From: Planctomycetota bacterium
GTDB taxonomy: Bacteria > Planctomycetota > MHYJ01 > JACPRB01
Length of the DNA: 12,925 nt
Direction of reading: 5' to 3'
NCBI GenBank assembly: GCA_016200125.1
Contig: JACQFK010000326.1
Location: 1-12,925, forward strand
Below, piece after piece: positions 1-6,132 of the stretch. A program made the position numbers and the translations under genes. The stretch's first letter is position 1, and each line of letters opens with the position of its first letter. A model generated the notes under the pieces. That model searched no databases. It was given only the letters and a program-made list of their open reading frames with translations, and was not told the DNA's origin.

Positions 1-24
1 CGGCTCGAGATCATTAAGAACTAG
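1..24 (+). CDS. Possible C-terminal tail of an upstream gene (partial)
   Basis: The first 24 bases read in frame 1 as RLEIIKN followed by a TAG stop, ending 42 bases before the msrA start. This could be the last seven codons of a gene running in from the left on the same strand. Seven codons give no family information, and the reading frame could equally be chance. It is listed only so that the window edge is accounted for. Confidence 0.25.
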   Translation, partial: RLEIIKN

Positions 25-43
25 CGGGAGGCCCCAGGAGACG

Positions 44-49
44 TAGAAT
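44..49 (+). promoter_or_regulatory. Possible -10 element upstream of msrA
   Basis: The hexamer TAGAAT fits a sigma70 -10 box and lies 17 bases before the msrA start codon, in a GC-rich background where such A/T runs are rare. No convincing -35 partner is seen at 16-18 bp. Transcription from here would start close to the Shine-Dalgarno sequence at 52-60 and give a very short leader. The call is weak, since msrA may instead be read through from an upstream gene. Confidence 0.25.
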
Positions 50-66
50 CAGGGGGAGGACACGCG

Positions 67-741
67 ATGCGACTTCAGGCCCTGGCGATGACGGCCTTCC
101 TGGCGGCGACGGTCGCCGGCTGCGGCGACAAGCCCCAGGAGATGCCCCCGATCAAGGAGGTTCCCACCCCCATGGCGGCGAAACAGGATCCCCCCGCGCC
201 CTCCGGCAAATCTGAAACGGCGCTCCTCGGAGCCGGATGCTTCTGGTGCATCGAGGCCGTCTACCAGGAACTCAAGGGCGTGATCTCGGTCGAGTCGGGC
301 TACGCGGGCGGCGCGGTGGACAACCCCAACTACAAGCAGGTCTGCACCGGGATGACCGGCCACGCGGAGGTGGCCCAGATCAGGTTCGACCCCTCGCTGC
401 TCAGCTTCACGGACGTGCTCGAGGTCTTTTTCAAGACCCACGATCCGACGACGCTGAACCGGCAGGGCAACGACAAGGGCACGCAGTACCGCTCGGTGAT
501 CTTCTATACCAGCGACGAGCAGAAGCAGACGGCGGAGCGGATCAAGAAGGAGCTCGACGCCTCGGGCGCCTGGCCGAATCCGATCGTGACCGAGATCTCG
601 GCGGCGCCGAAGTTCTGGAAGGCCGAGGACTACCACCAGAACTACTTCAAGGACAACCCGGAGCAGGGCTACTGCGCCTACGTCATCCAGCCCAAGATGG
701 AGAAGTTCCGGAAGGTCTTCAAGGACAAGCTCAAGAAGTAG
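67..741 (+). CDS. msrA: Peptide-methionine (S)-S-oxide reductase MsrA, lipoprotein form
   Basis: The enzyme reduces methionine-S-sulfoxide in oxidised proteins back to methionine. The 224-residue product has the MsrA catalytic motif GCFWC at residues 57-61, with Cys58 as the expected nucleophile. It also has GYAGG (78-82), THDPTT (124-129), the DYHQNY segment (188-193) and a GYC near the C terminus whose Cys203 is the likely resolving cysteine. The N terminus is a short hydrophobic signal ending in VAGC, a lipobox with Cys19 as the predicted lipidation site. A polar, proline-rich linker (about 20-48) follows, so the enzyme probably sits in the cell envelope and repairs exported proteins. The ATG at 67 is supported by a GGGGGAGGA Shine-Dalgarno sequence at 52-60 with 6-base spacing. 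The gene converges with the DUF1080 gene, with five bases between stop codons. The enzyme assignment is firm; envelope location is inferred from the lipobox. Confidence 0.95.
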   Translation: MRLQALAMTAFLAATVAGCGDKPQEMPPIKEVPTPMAAKQDPPAPSGKSETALLGAGCFWCIEAVYQELKGVISVESGYAGGAVDNPNYKQVCTGMTGHAEVAQIRFDPSLLSFTDVLEVFFKTHDPTTLNRQGNDKGTQYRSVIFYTSDEQKQTAERIKKELDASGAWPNPIVTEISAAPKFWKAEDYHQNYFKDNPEQGYCAYVIQPKMEKFRKVFKDKLKK

Positions 742-746
742 GGGAC

Positions 747-1406
747 CTAGTCCTCGAGCGGCTTCACGCGGATGTTTTTGTACTCGACGCGGCTGCCGGG
801 GTCGTGGCCCTGGATCGCGAAGGTGCCGCTGGAAAGGATGCGGCCCTTGAAGCCCCCCGCGGGCTTGAAGTCCTCCGGCTGGGTCCACTCCACCGCGACC
901 TTGCCGTTGATCTTCGTCGTCACGCTCTTGCCCTTGACGATGATGGCGTAGTCGAACCACTCGTCGTCCTTGGCCGGCGCCTCCGCGACGTCCTTCACCG
1001 CGTAGAGGCTGCCCGTCTTCCGGGGATCCTTATAGCCGTTGGAGCAGACCTGGCACTCGAAGCCCTTGTCGGGCCAGCCCTTCTCCTGGAACGCGGTGTG
1101 GAAGTAGATGCCCGAGTTGGAGTTGGGCTTGCAGAGCACCTGCGCCCGCAACTCGAAGTTCTTGAAGTCGTGGTTCTTCACCTCGCCCATGTAGAAGAGG
1201 TGGCAGCGGTTGCCGTTGGCCACGAGCTTGCCGTCCTCGACCTTGAAGGTGTCCGTGGTCTCGTTGGCCTTCCAGCCCGTGAGATCCTTGCCGTTGAACA
1301 GGGAGACGAAGCCTTCTTCCTTCTCCTGCGCGCCCGCCGCAGCCTTGGCGGAGGCGGAGGCGGGGGCGGACGCGAGCAGCAGGGCCGCGACAAGCAGTTG
1401 TTTCAC
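747..1406 (-). CDS. Secreted DUF1080 (3-keto-disaccharide hydrolase-type) protein
   Basis: The 219-residue product has a Sec signal peptide (hydrophobic 4-14, probable ASA cleavage site at residues 18-20) followed by one DUF1080 domain. Landmarks are LFNGKDLTGW at 36-45, NSGIYFHT at 97-104 and GFECQV at 115-120, all typical of this concanavalin-like family. Some members hydrolyse 3-keto-glycosides made by Gfo/Idh dehydrogenases, and many others are uncharacterised. The substrate here cannot be read from the sequence. The start is GTG at 1406, with AGAGGAGA about 8 bases upstream. The gene lies 70 bp downstream of the kinase gene on the same strand and may share its transcript, although a TATATA element in the gap suggests its own promoter. 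Two Gfo/Idh genes a few kb away fit a shared role in keto-sugar chemistry, which is inference. Confidence 0.88.
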   Translation of the reverse strand: MKQLLVAALLLASAPASASAKAAAGAQEKEEGFVSLFNGKDLTGWKANETTDTFKVEDGKLVANGNRCHLFYMGEVKNHDFKNFELRAQVLCKPNSNSGIYFHTAFQEKGWPDKGFECQVCSNGYKDPRKTGSLYAVKDVAEAPAKDDEWFDYAIIVKGKSVTTKINGKVAVEWTQPEDFKPAGGFKGRILSSGTFAIQGHDPGSRVEYKNIRVKPLED

Positions 1407-1434
1407 GGATCAATCTCCTCTTCTGGGAACGCCC

Positions 1435-1440
1435 TATATA
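1435..1440 (-). promoter_or_regulatory. Possible -10 element for the DUF1080 gene
   Basis: On the minus strand the gap between the kinase and DUF1080 genes reads GTTATATAGGG, giving a TATATA -10 candidate 28 bases upstream of the GTG start. The expected transcript would begin near 1428 and include the Shine-Dalgarno sequence. No good -35 hexamer is visible at 16-18 bp, so this is a partial promoter call. Confidence 0.35.
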
Positions 1441-1476
1441 ACGATGGCGCGGCGGAAAGCGCCCGCAAATTCGATC

Positions 1477-3003
1477 TCAGGGGCGGGCGCGGAAGCCCTT
1501 GCCGGCGAACTCGAGGATCTCGACGCGCTGGAACTCGACGATGGAGTCGCTCGCGCCCAGTCCGAGCAGGGAGGGATCCCGGAGCTGCCATTTCGGATCG
1601 GCCGGCCCCCGGACGGCGGCGGCGCTGTGGCTCTCCAGCCCCGGGCCGGACAGCAGCGAGCTGATCTTGTCCGGGCGGACGCGGAAGGTCGCGGTGTGGA
1701 CGGCTCCGTTCTCGAGCGGCGGGGCCTTCCACACGAACGTCGAGTTCTTCCAGGGGAGCAGGATCGCGACGTCGTCGACGCCTTCGCGGCGGAGGAAGCT
1801 GACGCGCAGGTCGTACTCCGCCGTCGGCCGCCAGGGGATCTCGACGCGGGCGCGCGGGGCCGCGCCGGAGACGAGCTGGCCCTTGGACAGGGTCCAGGCG
1901 CCCGACACCGCGTCCTTCGAGGGATCGACGAGCGCCAGGAGGCCCTCCGCCTGGTCCCAGCGCGGCTCCGGCGGCGGACTGCTGCGGCTGATCTGCGCCG
2001 CGATGAGCAGGAGGATGATCGCGACCGGGAGAAGCGCCGCGGGGATCCAGATGCGCCTCAGGTTCGCGCCGCTCTTCTCGTCGGCCTTCTTCGGCGCCGC
2101 GGCCGGCTTGTCGCCGAGCCACCTGGTGAGCCGGTCGGCTAAGGCCATGGCGTCCGGGAAGCGGTCGTCCGGATTCTTCGAGAGCGCCTGCATGCAGATG
2201 CCCTCGACGGCCTTGTCCTCGGAGGACTTCGCCCACTCGGGCGAGGCGGCGGAGGGCGGCGGGATCGGATCCTGCACGATGCGCATGAGCGCGACGATCG
2301 TCATCTCGCCGGGGAAGGGGGGGTTGCCCGTCAGGATCTCGTAGAGCATCGCGCCGAGCGCGTAGACGTCGGTGCGGCGGTCGATCTTGCGCAGCCCCTG
2401 CGCCTGCTCGGGGCTCATGTAGGAGGGCGTGCCGACCACGGTGCCCGCCGCGGAGGACGAGGAATGGACGCTCGACCCTTCGCTGCTGCTGACCCGTTTG
2501 GCCATCCCGAAGTCGGTGACGTAAGGGCGGCCCTGCGGATCGATGAGCACGTTCTTCGGTTTGAGGTCGCGGTGGAGGATGCCCGCCCGGTGGGCGTGGT
2601 GGACGGCGTAGGCGACCTCGCGGAGGATGCGGACGCGGGTGCGCAGCGAGGGCTTGCGCTGGGCCGTCCAGTCGGAGAGCGGCACGCCGTCGACGTACTC
2701 CATGGCGATGTAGCGCTTGTTCTCGATCGAGCCCGCCTCGTAGACGCTGACGATGTTGGGGTGCTTTTCCAGGCGGCCGCAGAGCTGCGCCTCGCGCATG
2801 AAGAACTGCTCCTCGAGCTGGGCCTCCTTGGGGTCGGGGTTGTCGCTGGGGAGCATGAGCTTGAGGGCGACGCGGCGGTCGAGCGCGCTGTCGCGCGCCT
2901 CGAAGACCATCCCCATGGCGCCGCGGCCGAGCTCGCGCGTCAGCGTGTACTTGCCGAAGAGCCTGGGCAGGGATCCCGAGATGATCTGCGGCGGATTACC
3001 CAC
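1477..3003 (-). CDS. Transmembrane Hanks-type serine/threonine protein kinase with lectin-like C-terminal domain
   Basis: The 508-residue protein phosphorylates Ser/Thr residues. The kinase domain spans about 17-295. It has the glycine-rich loop GRGAMG (26-31), VALK with catalytic Lys48, Glu71 in helix C, HRDLKPKN (144-151, catalytic Asp146), DFG (164-166) and GTPSYMSPEQ (191-200). All key residues are present, so it should be active. The activation segment is unusual: residues 172-184 hold nine serines. A single membrane span lies at about 318-337. Residues 345-500 form a beta-rich domain with a WTLSKGQLVSG segment, resembling the DUF1080/concanavalin-like domains fused to planctomycete kinases; it should face the periplasm and may sense a ligand. 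The GTG start at 3003 has an upstream AGGAAAGG and a good sigma70 promoter. The DUF1080 gene follows 70 bp downstream. Kinase identity is firm; the sensor role is inference. Confidence 0.93.
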   Translation of the reverse strand: MGNPPQIISGSLPRLFGKYTLTRELGRGAMGMVFEARDSALDRRVALKLMLPSDNPDPKEAQLEEQFFMREAQLCGRLEKHPNIVSVYEAGSIENKRYIAMEYVDGVPLSDWTAQRKPSLRTRVRILREVAYAVHHAHRAGILHRDLKPKNVLIDPQGRPYVTDFGMAKRVSSSEGSSVHSSSSAAGTVVGTPSYMSPEQAQGLRKIDRRTDVYALGAMLYEILTGNPPFPGEMTIVALMRIVQDPIPPPSAASPEWAKSSEDKAVEGICMQALSKNPDDRFPDAMALADRLTRWLGDKPAAAPKKADEKSGANLRRIWIPAALLPVAIILLLIAAQISRSSPPPEPRWDQAEGLLALVDPSKDAVSGAWTLSKGQLVSGAAPRARVEIPWRPTAEYDLRVSFLRREGVDDVAILLPWKNSTFVWKAPPLENGAVHTATFRVRPDKISSLLSGPGLESHSAAAVRGPADPKWQLRDPSLLGLGASDSIVEFQRVEILEFAGKGFRARP

Positions 3004-3032
3004 GGTCGCCTTTCCTGGATGAGTCCGGGCAG

Positions 3033-3061
3033 ATTGTAGTCGCCGCCCGGAAGCCCGTCAA
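3033..3061 (-). promoter_or_regulatory. Sigma70-type promoter of the kinase gene
   Basis: On the minus strand TTGACG (3061-3056) is separated by exactly 17 bp from TACAAT (3038-3033). Both hexamers match the sigma70 consensus in five of six positions. Transcription should begin near 3026 and give a leader of roughly 22 bases before the GTG at 3003. The -35 hexamer lies inside a perfect dyad at 3053-3066. Confidence 0.65.
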
Positions 3062-3066
3062 CGGGC
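3053..3066. promoter_or_regulatory. Perfect inverted repeat over the kinase -35 element
   Basis: GCCCGT-CA-ACGGGC is a perfect dyad with 6-bp arms, centred on the -35 box of the kinase promoter and 11 bp beyond the stop codon of the upstream lipoprotein gene. It could be an operator for a repressor or a short terminator hairpin for the lipoprotein transcript. There is no T-run after it, so an intrinsic terminator is less likely. A chance match in GC-rich DNA is possible. Confidence 0.3.
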
Positions 3067-3077
3067 CTGCCTTCCGA

Positions 3078-3470
3078 TCACTGCTTCCGGAACACGGTGC
3101 TGGACTTGATGCCGACCGGCCTCATCTCGTCGTCCTTGACGACGAAGTCGGCGTAGAGGTTCTGGTTCGCGTCCACCGGGAGGCCGAGCATCAGGCTCGC
3201 CGACAGGGCGTTCGACCCCGCGATGTGCACCCGGACCTTGTCGGGCTCCTCGGTGGAGTAGGATCCGCCGATCGGCACCCGGCCGCTCGTGATCATCTGC
3301 CCGTCCGCGGAGAAGTTCCACCCGATGCCGTCGTCCGAGCGCACCCATTCGCCGACGATCCATTCCTTGATCGGGCCGACCTGCTTCTTATGGGGCCTCC
3401 CCCCGCCGCAGGACGAGAGGAGCGCGGCGGCGCCGAGGAGCAGGGCCAGGAGGGTCGCGTTTCGCTTCAT
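3078..3470 (-). CDS. Small secreted lipoprotein of unknown function
   Basis: The 130-residue product begins with a textbook lipoprotein signal: charged KR, a hydrophobic Leu/Ala core (7-18) and an LSSC lipobox with Cys21 as lipidation site, followed by a Gly-rich linker. The mature part is about 95 residues. It contains GEWVRSDDGIGWNFSADGQM followed by alternating beta-type segments ending in TVFRKQ. This W-x-F-x-x-DG pattern is seen in small lipocalin-like or copper-resistance-like beta-barrel lipoproteins, but I cannot assign a family. No Shine-Dalgarno sequence precedes the ATG, while a TAAACT -10 candidate sits six bases upstream, suggesting a leaderless message. The gene lies 74 bp upstream of the kinase gene on the same strand and diverges from the UxuA-like gene at 3527. 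A role as an envelope partner of the kinase is possible but unsupported. Confidence 0.8.
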   Translation of the reverse strand: MKRNATLLALLLGAAALLSSCGGGRPHKKQVGPIKEWIVGEWVRSDDGIGWNFSADGQMITSGRVPIGGSYSTEEPDKVRVHIAGSNALSASLMLGLPVDANQNLYADFVVKDDEMRPVGIKSSTVFRKQ

Positions 3471-3476
3471 GCCGGA

Positions 3477-3482
3477 AGTTTA
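3477..3482 (-). promoter_or_regulatory. Possible -10 element giving a leaderless lipoprotein mRNA
   Basis: The minus strand reads TAAACT, then six bases, then the ATG at 3470. Standard -10 geometry would put the first transcribed base on the A of the start codon. There is no Shine-Dalgarno sequence, consistent with a leaderless message. No clear -35 box is present, so confidence is limited. Confidence 0.3.
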
Positions 3483-3526
3483 CCCCACGGACGGCGTAGG
3501 GATGATGGGGTATCGGGAGGACGACC

Positions 3527-4594
3527 ATGATCCGACGGCGCGGGTTCCTGGCGGCCGCGGCGGGGGCCGCGCTCGGCGGCTGCGCGTCCGGGACGCGCGA
3601 CGCCTTCTGGAGCGGCGAGCCCGGCCGGCGCCCGATGCGCTGGAAGGTCCGGCACTCGCTTCAGGTGACGCCCGAGGACGCGGAGCTCCGGCTCGCGAAG
3701 CAGCTCGGCCTCGAGTACGTCCACACCTGGTCCTCGCCCGCGAAGTACAAGGAGCTCGTCGCCCGCGTGGAGGCCGCGGGGCTGCGGATGGCGAAGATCG
3801 GGAACAACAGCGTCCACAACCGGCCGGAGCTCGCGCTGGGCCTGCCGGGGCGCGACGCGAAGATCGAGGAGTTCAACCAGAACCTGCGCGCGCTCGCGGC
3901 GGCCGGGATCCGCCACCAGCTCTACGCCCACATGGCGACGGGGACGCACAATACCGGCCGCGCGGCGGTCCGGGGCGGCGCGCTGGCCCGGACCTTCGAG
4001 GCCGGGAAGCTCCCCGACCTGGAGACCGCGTCCAACCGCGTCGTCTTCGACCATGCCTACACTGAGAAGGAGATGTGGGAGCACTGGGAGTACTTCGTCC
4101 GCCGCATCGCCCCCGTGGCGGAGGAGACGGGCGTCCGCATCGGGGTCCATCCGGACGATCCGCCCGGCCTGACGCTCGGCAACGTCCCGCGCTGCCTCTT
4201 CAGCAGCTTCGAGGGCTACCGCCGCGCGCTCGAGATCGCCGACAGCCCGAACATCGGCGTGGGCCTCTGCTGCGGAACCTGGCTCGAGGGCGGCGAGACG
4301 GTCGGCCGCAACGTGCTCGACATGATCGAGTACTTCGGCCGCCGCCGGAAGCTCTTCGTCATCCACTTCCGGAACATCGACCGGCCGCTCCCGAACTTCC
4401 GCGAGACCTTCCTCAACGACGGCTTCATGGACATGTACCGGATCATCCGCAAGCTTGCCGAGGTGAACTTCGACGGCGTGCTGAGCGCCGATCACGTGCC
4501 GTCGACTACGGGCATCGCGCGGGCCGGCGAGACCTACACGGTCGGCTACATCCAGGCGCTCATCGAGCGGGCGAACGAGGAGGTGTTCTTCTGA
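3527..4594 (+). CDS. Tat-exported UxuA-like (mannonate dehydratase-family) TIM-barrel lipoprotein
   Basis: The 355-residue product resembles mannonate dehydratase (UxuA), which removes water from D-mannonate to give 2-keto-3-deoxygluconate. Family motifs are HPDDPP (208-213), GLCCGTW (246-252), HFRN (280-283), FLNDGFMDMY (295-304) and ADHVP (321-325). The likely metal ligands His208, Cys248, His280 and Asp322 are all kept. Unlike cytoplasmic UxuA, the protein starts with a twin-arginine signal (RRGFL, residues 4-8) ending in the lipobox LGGC (Cys19), so it is probably exported folded and lipid-anchored. The ATG at 3527 has GGGAGG six bases upstream. The stop codon overlaps the likely start of the next lipoprotein gene. 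Substrate could be mannonate or another acid sugar; an isomerase or lyase on a keto-sugar is an alternative. The family call is good, the exact reaction uncertain. Confidence 0.82.
   Translation: MIRRRGFLAAAAGAALGGCASGTRDAFWSGEPGRRPMRWKVRHSLQVTPEDAELRLAKQLGLEYVHTWSSPAKYKELVARVEAAGLRMAKIGNNSVHNRPELALGLPGRDAKIEEFNQNLRALAAAGIRHQLYAHMATGTHNTGRAAVRGGALARTFEAGKLPDLETASNRVVFDHAYTEKEMWEHWEYFVRRIAPVAEETGVRIGVHPDDPPGLTLGNVPRCLFSSFEGYRRALEIADSPNIGVGLCCGTWLEGGETVGRNVLDMIEYFGRRRKLFVIHFRNIDRPLPNFRETFLNDGFMDMYRIIRKLAEVNFDGVLSADHVPSTTGIARAGETYTVGYIQALIERANEEVFF
4577..4583 (+). promoter_or_regulatory. Shine-Dalgarno sequence pointing to a CTG start
   Basis: GAGGAGG, inside the last codons of the UxuA-like gene, lies seven bases before a CTG at 4591-4593. 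No ATG, GTG or TTG in the reading frame of the downstream lipoprotein occurs between here and its lipobox. The site therefore supports either initiation at CTG or an error in the sequence just downstream. Confidence 0.45.
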
Positions 4595-4977
4595 GCCGCA
4601 ATGAGTCGGTCGCGGCGGCTTTTCTGGGGGCGGCGCTCCTGGCGGGCTGTCCGCCCCCCTGGCACGGCCACGACTCCGTCGAAGTCGTTTTCCAGGCCGG
4701 CGATTCGCTGAATCCGGACATCGACGGGCATTCCTGTCCCCTGAAGGTCCGGATCTACCAGCTCCGGGACGACGAGGGGTTCCTCGCGGCTTCTCCGAAG
4801 GATCTGGCGCGGGGGGCCCGACCGCTCCCGGAGGAGGACGACCTGATCAGCAGGGAATTCACGATCCTGCCCCCGGCGTCGAACCCGGGTCCGCTGCTCA
4901 TCAGCCTGGGAGAACGGGTTCCGGGGGCCAGGAGGATCGGCGTCCTCGCGCTCTTCCCGGGCCCGCGGGCGGAGTGA
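4591..4977 (+). CDS. Type VI secretion TssJ/VasD-like lipoprotein, probable CTG start
   Basis: The product, 128 residues from CTG, has a hydrophobic signal ending in the lipobox LLAGC with Cys20 as lipidation site. The mature domain follows the TssJ/VasD/SciN pattern: a first strand (VEVVFQAG, 30-37), LNPDIDG (40-46), PLKVRIYQLRD (50-60), a segment with F64 and L72, the acidic stretch EEDDLISREF (81-90), a proline-containing TILPP, and a final strand RRIGVLALF (114-122). TssJ is the outer-membrane lipoprotein that docks TssM in the type VI secretion membrane complex. No other secretion gene is in the window, so this may be a solitary or divergent homologue. There is no ATG, GTG or TTG in frame. 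CTG at 4591 overlaps the preceding stop as CTGA and follows GAGGAGG by seven bases. Alternatively, a missing base near 4624 would join an ATG at 4601 to this frame. Confidence 0.72.
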   Translation: MSRNESVAAAFLGAALLAGCPPPWHGHDSVEVVFQAGDSLNPDIDGHSCPLKVRIYQLRDDEGFLAASPKDLARGARPLPEEDDLISREFTILPPASNPGPLLISLGERVPGARRIGVLALFPGPRAE

Positions 4978-4993
4978 GGGTTCGCTCGATTCG

Positions 4994-6120
4994 CTAGCTG
5001 CGGTAGGCCTCTCTGCCGACTCCCTGGACCTTGATGCCCTGGCTCTCGATCACGCGCTGCAACGCGTACATGTTTGCGGCCGCCTCGTCGATCGCGCGCG
5101 TGAAGGCGCAGGAGCCCTTGAGCACCGGCAGCAACTTCTTCGGGTCCTGGATCCGCGCGTCCGGATACTCGTGCTCGACGACCAGGTCGACGTTCGACAC
5201 GCCCTGCTTGAACTTGAGCAGCTCGCGCGCGGCCAGCTGGTGGTCGAGCCAGTCGACCGTGCGGTTCTGGAGGTAGGCGAGCGGGTCGTGCCGCGCGGTG
5301 CCGGGCAGCTCGTGGGTGCAGAGCACGACCTGCTTGAGCCAGGCCGCCGACTGCTTGCGGACGTCGGGGTCGGGCTTGCCGTTCTTCCGGTCGCCGCGGT
5401 CGCAGGTCTGGCCGCCGTAGCCCCACTCGGCGATGCCCTTGGGGTTCGAGACCTGGCCCTTCACGTGGAAGCCGCCGATGATGAAGTTGTAGCCCTCGTC
5501 CTTGAGGAACTGGAAGAGGTCGCGGGTGTTCTGGCCCATCAGGATCGCGTGGGACGGATCGTAGTGCACGCGGAAGGCGTCGCCGCACTTGTGCTTCTCG
5601 GCGATCTTGTGGAGTCGGATCCACATCCCGGGCGTGTAGCGAAGGCCTCCAGGTTCTGGTCCATGTCGAGGTTCACGTCGCGGCCCACGAAGCCGCAGAC
5701 GGCCTTGATGCCGAGCGCGACGGCGGCGTCCATGAGCTTGATCATCCAGTCGTGCTTGATCTTGCGGAGCTTCGGGTCGCCGATCAGCATGTTGTCGAAG
5801 TAGCCGATGTCGGAGAAGCTGGCGCCCGCTGCCTTGAGGGCGCTCTCGATGCGCTTCACGCGGCTCTTGTCGAAGGGCTTGAGGACGTTCATGTGGTCCG
5901 CGACGGGGTCGAGCATCGCCTCGGGCGGAATGTCGGCCAGCTCCTCGGGGAGCGCGGAGGAGATCTGGAGCCGCTTCACGCCCGCCTGGCCGGCGAACTC
6001 GATCCATTCCTCGATGGCCAGATCCGGGTCCTTCTTGCGCTTGTCGCGCGGCGTGAGCTCCTGCAGCGCCGCCGTCAGGACGCTGATCTGCATGTACTCG
6101 GGCTTGAATTCGATCCCCAT
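4994..6120 (-). pseudogene. Sugar phosphate isomerase/epimerase (xylose-isomerase-like TIM barrel), broken by internal deletion and frameshift
   Basis: Two frames together encode one protein. The N-terminal part runs from ATG 6120 to about 5641 (160 residues, ending [12 protein letters not shown]). The C-terminal part runs from about 5638 to the TAG at 4994 (214 residues, starting YTPGMWI and containing HYDPSH, GFHVKGQ and [17 protein letters not shown]). The halves are in different frames and abut at 5639-5641. From my recollection of the family, some 40-50 residues normally separate them, including a central barrel strand with a conserved metal-binding Glu. The lesion is therefore a deletion, not a simple slip. 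Both halves are otherwise well preserved, so it is either recent decay or an assembly error. Start: ATG 6120 with GAGG five bases upstream, 12 bp after the Gfo/Idh stop, so both form one operon. The intact enzyme would act on a sugar or keto-sugar in the cytoplasm. Confidence 0.8.
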
Positions 6121-6132
6121 ATCGTCCTCGCT

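Noticed and set aside
741..755. Short hairpin GGAC-CTA-GTCC between the convergent msrA and DUF1080 genes as a terminator
   Set aside because: The stem is only about six pairs, including a G-T pair, the loop is three bases and no T-run follows on either strand. It is not strong enough to call a terminator.
237..1664. 475-codon rightward open frame over msrA, DUF1080 and the kinase end
   Set aside because: It overlaps three identified genes in the wrong frame or strand and shows no conserved motif.
3471..3526. Promoter for the UxuA-like gene in the 56-bp divergent gap
   Set aside because: TTTACC (3479-3484) with GATGAT nearby is the best pair, but both hexamers are poor and the spacing is not convincing. 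Only the Shine-Dalgarno sequence at 3515-3520 is clear.
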